Part shown: positions 7,514 to 15,083 of the stretch, piece after piece
How positions within the stretch are numbered: the stretch's first letter is position 1
Layout: the number at the start of each line of letters is the position of its first letter
Assembly (NCBI GenBank): GCA_039588335.1
Contig: JBDGZZ010000032.1
Coordinates: 1-27,246, forward strand
Source of the DNA: G020351775 sp039588335
Lineage (GTDB): Bacteria; Gemmatimonadota; Gemmatimonadetes; Gemmatimonadales; GWC2-71-9
DNA length: 27,246 nt
Direction of reading: 5' to 3'
The notes under the pieces: model-generated
The model's input: the letters and a program-made list of their open reading frames with translations, nothing else
The model's database searches: none
What the model was told of the DNA's origin: nothing
Made by a program: the position numbers and the translations under genes

Positions 7514-8086
7514 ATGAAGCGAGCGACCATCGTTGAGTACGACGCCGCACCGCGCGAGGTGCAGGCCATCTACGACGAGATCATGGAAACGATGGGAAGC
7601 CAGGACGTGCTGAACGTGTTCAAGGCCCTTGGAAACAACCAGCACGTTCTCCGCGCGGTATGGTTGATGCTCAAGAACACTCTTGTCGAAGGGGAGATTC
7701 CGGCACTGCTAAAGGAGTTGATTCTCTTTCGCATTTCGATCAATGCCGGGAATGAATACTGTACGTCCCTGCACGCGCATGCTGCATGCAGTCTCGATTC
7801 AACGTTGAAGTATGATGACCTGAAAGCTCTGTCGGAGGGTGAGGCGCTTCCCAGTCTGCCAGCCTCGTTTCAGGTGGCGCTGGACGTTGTGTCCCGAGCG
7901 GCCCTGGAACCAAAGAGCGTTGCCGGTGAAGACTTCGACTTGGAAGAGGAACTTCGGGACGCCGGATTCTCAGAGCCAGAGATCGATGAGTTACTGGCCG
8001 TCGGGTACTTTGCGGTAATGATGAACAGAGTGACCGACGCGTACGATATTCCATGGGAGGCACCTTACCCTCCCGAAGCTTCGTAA
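7514..8086 (+). CDS. Carboxymuconolactone decarboxylase/AhpD-like protein
   Basis: 190 residues, with a GGAG site just before the ATG at 7514. An all-helical CMD/AhpD fold is indicated by the conserved block KELILFRISINAGNEYC followed by SLHAHAA. E69, C83 and H87 align with the Glu, second Cys and His of the AhpD proton-relay site. The first Cys of the usual CxxC is Asn (N80), so the classical disulfide cycle of AhpD cannot operate; a single-Cys peroxidase, a decarboxylase-like or a non-redox role remain possible. A gap of 58 bases separates it from the histidine kinase, suggesting co-transcription and a link to redox or peroxide signalling. The acidic C-terminal half (GEDFDLEEELRDAGFSEPEIDELL) resembles that of longer CMD-family proteins. 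Confidence 0.82.
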   Translation: MKRATIVEYDAAPREVQAIYDEIMETMGSQDVLNVFKALGNNQHVLRAVWLMLKNTLVEGEIPALLKELILFRISINAGNEYCTSLHAHAACSLDSTLKYDDLKALSEGEALPSLPASFQVALDVVSRAALEPKSVAGEDFDLEEELRDAGFSEPEIDELLAVGYFAVMMNRVTDAYDIPWEAPYPPEAS

Positions 8087-8144
8087 CCGGGGACCCTGAC
8101 GCGCGTTCCCCAACGGTCCCCGGTACCTGCGGTGACTTCGCTTC

Positions 8145-9713
8145 ATGGCCACTGAAGGCGCACTCTCGACGCTGTCGCGATACGAGGCGCTCTTCGAGCT
8201 CTCCAGCGAGGTCAACGCCTCAACGGATATCGCGCAGGTAGGCGGGCTCCTCGCTCGCCGATTGAAGTACGTCGCGGACGTTTTTTCGTGGCGGTACTTC
8301 AGCCTGGAACCCGAAAGCCCGCACATCGCCGGACAGCGGGTTGCCATCGTAGTGGATGGCTTTCGGGGCCGAGCGACCGTCGACCAGATACCGGTCGATC
8401 AGCTCTGCAGTGTCGAGGTGGACCTGTGGAGTGGGAGGAAGTCGCGTTTCCTTGAGGAGGAGGAACTCGAAAGCGCGAAGCAGACGCTCCCCGAGCAGTT
8501 TCGCAAACCCGCCATCGTGCAGATCTATGTCTGCCCGCGCTTCGGCATAGGGAGGCTCGAGAGCATGCTGCTCTACAGCACGGTGCGGAATCCTTTCAAC
8601 GAGCTGGACGTCAAGTTCCTGACCCTGGCATCCGAGATATTCCATGACAAGGTGTACCTGCTGTGGGAGCAAAAGAAGATGCGCGATCTCGAGACGGCGT
8701 ACCTGCAGCAGGAGATCACGCTGCGGCAGAGTGAGAAGCTCGCCACGCTCGGAAGGCTCAGCGCCGGGATGGCCCACGAACTCAACAATCCCGCCGCCGC
8801 CGCGCAACGAGGTGCGGAGCAGCTTCGTGAGGAGATCGAGCGGCTCGCTCGAGCCGAACGCCAGCTCGGCGAATCGGGTCTGAGGGAAGAACACACCCGC
8901 GTGCTGGAAGCCCTCGCAGCGCTCGCCAGAGAACGGATCCGGGCTCCGGCCGATCTGGATCCGCTGACGCGGAGCGATCTGGAAGGTGAGATCGAGACGT
9001 GGTTGGAGGAGCGGGGTGTTGCAGAGCCGTGGTACTTCGCACCGACGCTGGTGACAATCGGGTTCACCAAGGACGAGCTCGCGGAGATGGCGAGAGAGTT
9101 AGGCGAGGACCGACTGGCGACAGCTCTTGCGTCCATCACTAGTACGTACGCGACACAAGCGCTCATGTCCGAGGTTTGCGAGGGCGCGCGACGGATATCC
9201 GAGATCGTCAAGGCACTCAAGTCGTACACGTACCTCGATCAGGCGCCCGTCCAGGCCGTGGACATTCATGAGGGACTGAACGACACCCTGGTCATGCTCC
9301 GTGGTAGGTTCAAACAGGGCGTGACAATTCGCCGCAAGTTCGACACTGACATGCCGCAGATCCAGGCGGTCGGGAGCGAGCTGAATCAGGTCTGGACGAA
9401 CATCGTGGACAACGCGGTCAGCGCTATGCAGGGCCAAGGGACGTTGACCCTCAAGACCTTCAGAAAGGATCCATGGGTCGTCGTTCAGATCATGGACGAT
9501 GGGCCGGGGATTCCGCTGGACGTACAGTCAAAGGTGTTCGACCCCTTCTTCACGACGAAGCCCCCCGGAGAGGGTACGGGTCTGGGGCTCAATATCAGCC
9601 ACAGCATCGTCGTGCAACGACACAAGGGAGAGATCGAGGTCCGATCGAGACCTGGAGAAACCTGCTTCGAGGTCAGGCTTCCCTTGAAGGCCGATCTTGA
9701 GCTTACGGTCTAA
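8145..9713 (+). CDS. Soluble GAF-domain sensor histidine kinase with a large insert in the dimerisation domain
   Basis: 522 residues and no membrane segment, so a cytoplasmic sensor. Residues 1-175 form a GAF-like sensory domain. A coiled coil (about 172-200) leads to the H-box GMAHELNNP with phospho-acceptor H211. Before the second helix (ARRISEIVKALKSY, from 349) lies an insert of roughly 110-120 residues (about 225-345) containing EIETWLEERGVAEPWYFAP. The ATPase has an N-box (NQVWTNIVDNAVSAM), G1 (DDGPGIP, 451-457), F-box (FDPFFTTK) and G2 (GEGTGLGL). The next gene, a response regulator, starts 18 bases downstream and is the obvious partner. The ligand is unknown; given the flavoprotein output, a redox or energy cue is plausible. 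The start at 8145 has only a weak ribosome site. Confidence 0.88.
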   Translation: MATEGALSTLSRYEALFELSSEVNASTDIAQVGGLLARRLKYVADVFSWRYFSLEPESPHIAGQRVAIVVDGFRGRATVDQIPVDQLCSVEVDLWSGRKSRFLEEEELESAKQTLPEQFRKPAIVQIYVCPRFGIGRLESMLLYSTVRNPFNELDVKFLTLASEIFHDKVYLLWEQKKMRDLETAYLQQEITLRQSEKLATLGRLSAGMAHELNNPAAAAQRGAEQLREEIERLARAERQLGESGLREEHTRVLEALAALARERIRAPADLDPLTRSDLEGEIETWLEERGVAEPWYFAPTLVTIGFTKDELAEMARELGEDRLATALASITSTYATQALMSEVCEGARRISEIVKALKSYTYLDQAPVQAVDIHEGLNDTLVMLRGRFKQGVTIRRKFDTDMPQIQAVGSELNQVWTNIVDNAVSAMQGQGTLTLKTFRKDPWVVVQIMDDGPGIPLDVQSKVFDPFFTTKPPGEGTGLGLNISHSIVVQRHKGEIEVRSRPGETCFEVRLPLKADLELTV

Positions 9714-9731
9714 AGCCAAAGGAGATCAGTG

Positions 9732-11465
9732 ATGTTGGAGCCGGTCATCATGACGGTGGACGATGACCCGCAGGTCTGCAACGCCATCGAACGCGATTTG
9801 CGGCGGCAGTACCGACCGGATTATCGGATCATCAAAGCCATGTCGGGCCAAGAGGCCCTGAACGCCGCCGATGCGTTGAAGAAGCGGAGCGATGCCGTGG
9901 CGCTGTTCTTGGCCGATCAGCGCATGCCGGAGATGACGGGAGTAGAGTTTCTCGGAAAGGCCGTTGAGGTCTTCCCGGAGGCCAAGAGGGTGCTGCTGAC
10001 GGCGTACGCGGATACCGAAGCCGCGATCAAGGCCATCAACGACGTACGGCTCGATCACTACCTCCTCAAGCCGTGGGATCCGCCTGACGAGAAGCTGTAT
10101 CCGGTAGTGAGCGATCTGCTCGAGGACTGGCAGGCCGCGTACCGACCCGTCTTCGAAGGCATTCGCGTAGTGGGTAACCAATGGGCGCCGGCGTCTCATC
10201 AGGCGAAGGAATTCCTCGCGCGAAACAACATTCCATATCTCTGGCTCGATGTGGAGGTGAGCGAGGAAGCTCGCCAACTGATCGCGGGAACCGGTACGAA
10301 GAGGCTGGAGTTGCCGTGTCTGTTCTTTCCCGACGGGTCCGTGCTCAGCAAGCCGGACAATCGCGAGATCGCCCAGCGTGCAGGGCTACAGACTATCGCC
10401 GACAAGCCGCTCTACGATTTGATCATCGTGGGAGCGGGACCAGCAGGCCTGGCGGCAGCCGTGTACGGTGCCTCGGAGGGTTTGAGCACGTTGGTGGTGG
10501 AGCGCCAGGCCGCCGGGGGCCAGGCCGGAATGAGCTCGCGTATCGAAAACTACCTCGGGTTCCCCACCGGATTGTCGGGTGCGGAGCTCGCTCGCCGGGC
10601 CGTGACCCAAGCGCGTCGTTTCGGCGTGGAGATTCTCACGGCCCAGGAGGTAGTGGGTTTTGCGGCCGACGGCCCGACGCGTACTGTGCGACTGAGCGAT
10701 GGCAACCAGCTGTCCTGCCGGGCAGTGGTCATTGCCACCGGCGTCTCGTATAGGCAACTCCAGGCTGAGGGCATCGAACGCTTGAGCGGCGCTGGAGTGT
10801 ACTACGGTGCCGCGATGGGTGAAGGGGAGTCGGTACGGGGAAAGGACGTTTACATCGTGGGCGGGGCGAATTCGGCGGGACAGGCCGCGATGTATTTCTC
10901 GCGGTTTGCGAAGAGCGTCACGATGCTGGTGCGAGGCCAGTCACTTGCCAAGACGATGTCGCAATACCTCATTGACCAGATTGGTGAAACCGAGAACATC
11001 GCCGTGTGGGCCGAGACCGAGGTGCGCGAAGTCAGGGGTGATGGTCGGCTCGAGCAGTTGGTGCTGTCGTGCGGCGGTGGGAAGTCCACGAAGACCGTTC
11101 CAGCAAGCGCGCTCTTCATCTTCATCGGCGCGGTGCCGCACACCGATTGGCTGGGCGACACCGTCGCGCGTGACGAGCACGGATTCATTCTGTCGGGACC
11201 GGAGGCGCAGGCGGCCACCGCGCAGCGCGCGTTGCTCGATATACACTCTCCTAGGGTGCACAGACGCTCTGCAAGTTGGCTTGCCGTTTCCACCACGACT
11301 CTGGAGACTCCGACGAATCACGCTCCGTACATGCTGGAGACAAGCCTTCCCGGAGTCTTCGTGGCTGGGGATGCTCGCCATGGATCGGTGAAGCGAGTCG
11401 CCTCCGCGGTGGGGGAAGGGTCGATGGCAGTCATGTACGTCCATTTGTACTTGAATTCCACTTGA
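9732..11465 (+). CDS. Response regulator fused to glutaredoxin-like segment and thioredoxin-reductase-fold flavoprotein
   Basis: 577 residues. The ATG at 9732 lies 7 bases after a GGAG site; a GTG directly before it is the alternative. Domain 1 (1-125) is a receiver: acidic D10-D12, phospho-acceptor D62 in LADQRMPEMTG, T90, K113 in YLLKPW. Domain 2 (about 143-222) looks like glutaredoxin/NrdH (APASHQAKEFLARNNIPY, then LPCLFFPDGSVL), but the CxxC is replaced by APAS. Domain 3 (228 to end) has the FAD motif GAGPAG (234-239), NAD(P) motif GGANSAG (377-383) and closing FAD motif GVFVAGDARHGS. Where thioredoxin reductases carry CATC, this protein has GAAM (359-362), so it cannot reduce a dithiol in the usual way. 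Inferred: flavin oxidoreductase or NAD(P)H/redox sensor output controlled by phosphorylation from the kinase upstream. The segment before the last FAD motif (about 490-520) looks longer than usual. Confidence 0.9.
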   Translation: MLEPVIMTVDDDPQVCNAIERDLRRQYRPDYRIIKAMSGQEALNAADALKKRSDAVALFLADQRMPEMTGVEFLGKAVEVFPEAKRVLLTAYADTEAAIKAINDVRLDHYLLKPWDPPDEKLYPVVSDLLEDWQAAYRPVFEGIRVVGNQWAPASHQAKEFLARNNIPYLWLDVEVSEEARQLIAGTGTKRLELPCLFFPDGSVLSKPDNREIAQRAGLQTIADKPLYDLIIVGAGPAGLAAAVYGASEGLSTLVVERQAAGGQAGMSSRIENYLGFPTGLSGAELARRAVTQARRFGVEILTAQEVVGFAADGPTRTVRLSDGNQLSCRAVVIATGVSYRQLQAEGIERLSGAGVYYGAAMGEGESVRGKDVYIVGGANSAGQAAMYFSRFAKSVTMLVRGQSLAKTMSQYLIDQIGETENIAVWAETEVREVRGDGRLEQLVLSCGGGKSTKTVPASALFIFIGAVPHTDWLGDTVARDEHGFILSGPEAQAATAQRALLDIHSPRVHRRSASWLAVSTTTLETPTNHAPYMLETSLPGVFVAGDARHGSVKRVASAVGEGSMAVMYVHLYLNST

Positions 11466-11520
11466 TCTTGGACCGCAGTAGAGTGCGACTTCTGGCGCGT
11501 TGCGCCGAGACGGCTTGCGA

Positions 11521-11563
11521 CACGATCCTTGGTGCCGATTCTCCACGGCGCTCGCGGATCGTG
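11521..11563. terminator. Long imperfect stem-loop between convergent genes
   Basis: CACGATCC (11521-11528) pairs with GGATCGTG (11556-11563). Inside, GGTGCCG (11531-11537) pairs with CGGCGCT (11546-11552) using two G-T pairs. It sits between the convergent flavoprotein and serine-hydrolase genes, a fitting place for a bidirectional terminator, although no T-run follows. Confidence 0.45.
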
Positions 11564-11592
11564 ACCGACACAGATTGCCGCTGACGAGTGAG

Positions 11593-11609
11593 GTACTGGG
11601 ACCCAGTAC
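11593..11609. promoter_or_regulatory. 17-base near-palindrome, possible protein-binding site
   Basis: GTACTGGG-A-CCCAGTAC is a perfect inverted repeat with a one-base centre. That is too tight to form a full hairpin, so a dimeric protein site is more likely. It lies in the convergent gap, about 85 bases after the 3' end of the serine hydrolase. The rest of 11466-11692 holds only the stem-loop at 11521-11563. Confidence 0.4.
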
Positions 11610-11692
11610 AATAGCAGCCGATTAGACCTCCGCCTCAATGGTGGGGGGCTGCGTCGTCCAATGCTATTCCCATCGCTGCCCGCACTCCCGGT

Positions 11693-13504
11693 TCAGGGCC
11701 GACCGCTTCGAATCCGTTCGATCATCGTCTTGGCGTTCGTGTTCTCCGGGTTCAATTCCAGCGACCGTTGGTAGGCACGAATTGCCTCGTCGTTGTGGCC
11801 GAGCGTCATGTGCGCTTCGCCAAGGCTGTCCCATGTGTTGAACGCATCGGGGAAGACCCGCGTGTTGAGTTCGAAGATCGCCAAAGCCTGTTCCGTTCTT
11901 TCCATCCGCAGCAACGCGTAACCCACGGCGTTCACCTCCATCTCGACAGCGGTCGGGTCCATTCGCTCGGCAAGCTCCCGCACCGAGTGGTCCGCCGACT
12001 CCTGCCTGCCAGCCATGAGATCGACAACCGCGCTTCCGACTCCGGCCGGCACGCTTCCAACACCCTGGACCAGGGCTATGAGCTGTGTGGCCCGGTCGCT
12101 CTGATCTACGGTCGCGGCCCTGACAGCTGCCGACACGATGGTGCTCACATCGGCGATCCCGGCCAAGGAACCGACATCGTCACGCACCGCCACGAAGTGC
12201 TCGTGACTGTCTTCCTGGTGCAGCGTGCCGTCCTCTTGCAGATAGAACTTGAACGTGCCTGCCACCGGGGCATAGCCCACGAGGTGACCGTCACCAGCAG
12301 TGATCCGGATCGTCATGCGCGAGGGCAAGCCAAGCGGTGACGGAGGGTAGTCCCATTCGCCCACGAACTCAGCCATACGGTCGTCCGCCACACGGGTGAT
12401 CTTCGGATCGGAGCCCACTTCCAGTGCCATGAGGGTTGGGTCTGTTGCTGGAGTGCCCGTCCGTGCCTCGAGCACCTGCTCGATTAGGTCGAGCAGCGCA
12501 GGCATCGGTGTTCCCTCGCCCTCGTACGTGTTGGCACGATTCACGATCACCATGTCGCTTTTGGGTAGGGCTGCTATCATCTGGTTACCGACACCGAGCG
12601 CAGCGAACATCCCATGCTGGGTGAAACGGGGCTCGCGCATAACCCACCACATGAAACCGTACCCCATGACGTCGCTGTCGATCGAGTAGAGTGCCGAGCT
12701 GCGGCGGACCCAATGTTCGGAGAGTACGCGTTGGTCGCGCCACATTCCATCTCGGGCGTAGAGCAACCCGAAACGTGCTGCGTCACGCGCCGACATGCGG
12801 AAAGGGTAGGCCGGGTACTTCGACTTGTCGCGCTCGTAGTGATAGTAGCCGTCCGATACGCGCCAGTCTTCCATTTGCAGCGGCTGTCCAAAATACTCAT
12901 CGAAGGCCTCGAACACGTCAGCTCCCGTCTCCTGCTTCAGGATCGCGGCCGCGGTGTTGAAGTCCCAATTGTTGTAAGCGAAGTAGCGACCCGGGCCTTC
13001 GCTGCCGCGGGGGCGCGAGTCGGTGCGACCCGCATAGGCGGCGGGATGGAACACGCCGGAGCGTGCCTTTAGCAGATCGAGGATGCGGGCTCGCTTCTCG
13101 GCATCCAACAGTGGGTCGGGCTCATCGTCGATGCCGAGATCGGCTAGGGTCTTGTTGAGTTCGATCTCGCCGCGGTCCCAGTAAACCCCATACAGCGCAG
13201 TGAGGAAACTCTTCCGCACCGAATGACACATGAAACGGCGTTCGACATCGCCCCAGGCAGCGACGACCGCGCCGTCGGCGATCACCAGGAAGGCCGAGGA
13301 CGGCAGTTCTTCCCACGTCGTGCGCGCCGCCTCGAGCTTTGCGGCGTCGAAGCCGGCCTGTGCGACATCGGTGTACTGCATCCAGCGATCGCCGGGAACA
13401 CGATCACTCTGAGATTGTCCCAGGCTCGCCGCGGGCGCCACGAGAAGGAGAACTAGGACCAGACCGAATACGAACCGTTGCGCCGGCTCAGTCTTGTTAC
13501 GCAT
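11693..13504 (-). CDS. Exported serine hydrolase (class C beta-lactamase/penicillin-binding fold) with C-terminal TPR
   Basis: 603 residues. The ATG at 13504 follows an AGGGGG-type site and opens onto a signal peptide (FVFGLVLVLLLVAPAASLGQ). The beta-lactamase-related motifs are S95-x-x-K98 in CHSVRKSF, the Y-x-N motif at Y177-N178-N179, and a probable third motif HG in TQHGMFAALGVG. This group includes EstB-type esterases, D-aminopeptidases and DD-peptidases; which one applies cannot be told. A lipocalin-like beta segment (about 385-440, MTIRITAGDGHLVGY) follows, as in many such proteins. A C-terminal TPR stretch (about 520-600) ends TMIERIRSGRP. A decayed second copy of this tail lies at 5846-6090, showing a past paralog. 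Likely periplasmic. Confidence 0.87.
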   Translation of the reverse strand: MRNKTEPAQRFVFGLVLVLLLVAPAASLGQSQSDRVPGDRWMQYTDVAQAGFDAAKLEAARTTWEELPSSAFLVIADGAVVAAWGDVERRFMCHSVRKSFLTALYGVYWDRGEIELNKTLADLGIDDEPDPLLDAEKRARILDLLKARSGVFHPAAYAGRTDSRPRGSEGPGRYFAYNNWDFNTAAAILKQETGADVFEAFDEYFGQPLQMEDWRVSDGYYHYERDKSKYPAYPFRMSARDAARFGLLYARDGMWRDQRVLSEHWVRRSSALYSIDSDVMGYGFMWWVMREPRFTQHGMFAALGVGNQMIAALPKSDMVIVNRANTYEGEGTPMPALLDLIEQVLEARTGTPATDPTLMALEVGSDPKITRVADDRMAEFVGEWDYPPSPLGLPSRMTIRITAGDGHLVGYAPVAGTFKFYLQEDGTLHQEDSHEHFVAVRDDVGSLAGIADVSTIVSAAVRAATVDQSDRATQLIALVQGVGSVPAGVGSAVVDLMAGRQESADHSVRELAERMDPTAVEMEVNAVGYALLRMERTEQALAIFELNTRVFPDAFNTWDSLGEAHMTLGHNDEAIRAYQRSLELNPENTNAKTMIERIRSGRP

Positions 13505-13660
13505 TATTTGCCCCCTAGACCGCTGGATTGGAAGGAAGGTTCAAGATCTATACGCTGGCAGCCTTGGCAAGGTTACAAGAGCTGGGAGCGGATGCCTACA
13601 ACTCCAGCTCGGAACGCAGTTGAACAACTAGCGGAGTTTGAGCCTGCACCGTAGGATTCC
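13505..13660. other. Divergent intergenic region, no gene seen
   Basis: This stretch contains the leaders of the minus-strand serine hydrolase and, beyond the heptad array, of the plus-strand sigma-factor operon. Promoters must lie here, but no clear -35/-10 pair or ECF-type promoter could be fixed by eye. Confidence 0.5.
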
Positions 13661-13695
13661 GCTTCCTGCTTCCTGCTCCCTGCTCCCTGCTCCCC
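13661..13695. repeat. Heptanucleotide tandem array (GCTCCCY type), copy 2
   Basis: Five exact 7-base steps: GCTTCCT, GCTTCCT, GCTCCCT, GCTCCCT, GCTCCCC. The unit and orientation match the array at 2412-2446, 11 kb away. It lies about 70 bases before the ECF sigma-factor start, so it falls in or next to the operon promoter. Confidence 0.8.
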
Positions 13696-13765
13696 GCCCG
13701 TGTAAACGCTTCCCACCCTCCAGCTGTACTGTCATTGAGGCTGTTAAAGGCGTAACTCTAGGGCG

Positions 13766-14326
13766 ATGAACCTCGACAATGCTACGGATCTCGAACTGGT
13801 CGCCCAGGCCCGGCGCGGAAACCGCGACGCCTTTGGTGCCCTGGTGTCCCGCTACCTTCGGCCGGCGCTGGCCGTGGCGTGGGAATACGCCCCGACGCGG
13901 GATGATGCCGAGGACCTGGTGCAGGACGCGTTTCACAGGGCACTCCGGAGTCTCGACCGATTCGATGAGACGCGGCCCTTCCGGCCGTGGTTCTTCACCA
14001 TTCTCCGGAACGTGGCTCGCAACGAGGTGGCGCGGCATTCGCGGTGGACCTCCGTGGCCGTACCTGATGAGCTGCCGGCCGGTGAGAGTGACCCGGAGGA
14101 CGAAGCACACCGAGCCGGGCTGCGCGAGCGGATCCAGGAAGGACTCGACATTCTCCCGCAGATGCAGCGGACGTGTTTTCGGCTCTGCGACATCGAGGGA
14201 TTCGATGGCACCGAGGTCGCCGAGATGCTGGGATTGAGTGCCGCCACAGTGCGCACGCACCGACATCGCGCACGCGCGACGTTGCGCGACGCGCTGCGGC
14301 GGCTGAACGAACAGAGAGAGGCATGA
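13766..14326 (+). CDS. ECF-type RNA polymerase sigma factor
   Basis: 186 residues, the usual length for group 4 sigma factors. Region 2 covers about 23-95 (RDDAEDLVQDAFHRAL, then PFRPWFFTILRNVARNEVAR). Region 4 covers about 125-178, with an LPQMQRTCFRLCDIEGFDG block and the helix-turn-helix EVAEMLGLSAATVRTHRHRAR. It directs transcription of a small regulon, commonly including its own operon. Its stop overlaps the start of the next gene (ATGA), which fits coupled synthesis with a regulator. It opens an operon ending in a MacAB-like transporter, so envelope or toxic-compound stress is the likely cue. The ribosome site is weak (AGGGCG close to ATG). Confidence 0.92.
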   Translation: MNLDNATDLELVAQARRGNRDAFGALVSRYLRPALAVAWEYAPTRDDAEDLVQDAFHRALRSLDRFDETRPFRPWFFTILRNVARNEVARHSRWTSVAVPDELPAGESDPEDEAHRAGLRERIQEGLDILPQMQRTCFRLCDIEGFDGTEVAEMLGLSAATVRTHRHRARATLRDALRRLNEQREA

Positions 14327-14682
14327 TGAACGATCTACCCGAACGCAGTCAGTTCGAATCGCGGTTGCCCGAGGAGCAAGATTACTGGGATAACCTCGCG
14401 GCGCAGATTACAGATTCCGCCGAGCCGATACTGCGAGAACGGAGCGAGGCGGACGCCTGGTGGCAGCCGCTCGCCAAGTGGAGCCCGGCCATTGGTGTGG
14501 CGGCGGCAGCGGCGGCACTGCTGGTGGCGCTGATCGGACCGCCCGCCGAGGCGCAGCCTGTGGAACTTTCGTTCGAAGAGCTGTTCAGCCCGGACGATCC
14601 GGTCTCCCGTGCGTTGGTTGCTGGAACTGAGGTCGCGGACCTCTCGACACTATTGTTGGTGGAAAGTGGAGGTAGGCAATGA
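14323..14682 (+). CDS. Small single-pass membrane protein, candidate anti-sigma factor
   Basis: 119 residues from the ATG at 14323, which overlaps the sigma-factor stop by 4 bases; ATG 14326 is an equal alternative. The N-terminal 55 residues are hydrophilic and acidic (RSQFESRLPEEQDYWDNLAAQI). One membrane segment follows (about 58-78, AIGVAAAAAALLVALIG), then a short external tail (ELSFEELFSPDDPVSRAL). This layout and position, directly after an ECF sigma factor, fit an anti-sigma factor. There is no zinc-binding H-x3-C-x2-C motif, so it would be a non-zinc type. No family is recognised with certainty. Confidence 0.65.
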   Translation: MMNDLPERSQFESRLPEEQDYWDNLAAQITDSAEPILRERSEADAWWQPLAKWSPAIGVAAAAAALLVALIGPPAEAQPVELSFEELFSPDDPVSRALVAGTEVADLSTLLLVESGGRQ

Positions 14683-15071
14683 CTGGTGGAACTCGAGCGG
14701 GATTCGCCGCCCTTGGATTGATACTGGTTGGCTTTGCTTTGGGTGTGTTTGCCGACCACCTGTGGCTCGCGTTCCGTTCGCACGGAGTGCAGATGGAGCA
14801 GACACATGAAGAATCACTGGCTGCGATACTCGCCTCGCTTGATCTGTCGGACGATCAACACGCTGCAATCCAGCAGATCATGAATCGGTACCACGCCACG
14901 CTCGAGGAGAGGTTGGCGGAGGTGCATCCTGTGTTACTGGCCATCATCGACAGCGCCAGGCTGGAGATCGAGACGCTGCTCGATTCGACCCAACTGGTGG
15001 CATTTCGCGATTGGATGCATGCCGAGCATGGCAGGATGCAACCGACGCCCCTTTCTGTCATCGGTCATTAG
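14679..15071 (+). CDS. Membrane-anchored CpxP/LTXXQ-like small protein (heavy-metal-resistance/Spy-like)
   Basis: 130 residues, with its start overlapping the previous stop by 4 bases (ATGA). An N-terminal membrane anchor (about 8-25, FAALGLILVGFALGVFADHL) is followed by a helical periplasmic domain: LDLSDDQHAAIQQIMNRYHATLEERL, then a second helix LLAIIDSARLEIETLLDSTQLVAFRDW. The L-x-x-x-Q pattern and two-helix hairpin match the CpxP/Spy/CnrX-like group, whose members sense or chaperone in the periplasm and often belong to sigma or two-component envelope-stress loops. Here it could be the sensor that relieves the candidate anti-sigma protein. The several His and Met residues near the C-terminus could bind metal, which is speculative. 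Confidence 0.65.
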   Translation: MTGGTRAGFAALGLILVGFALGVFADHLWLAFRSHGVQMEQTHEESLAAILASLDLSDDQHAAIQQIMNRYHATLEERLAEVHPVLLAIIDSARLEIETLLDSTQLVAFRDWMHAEHGRMQPTPLSVIGH

Positions 15072-15083
15072 GAGCGGAAGCCC

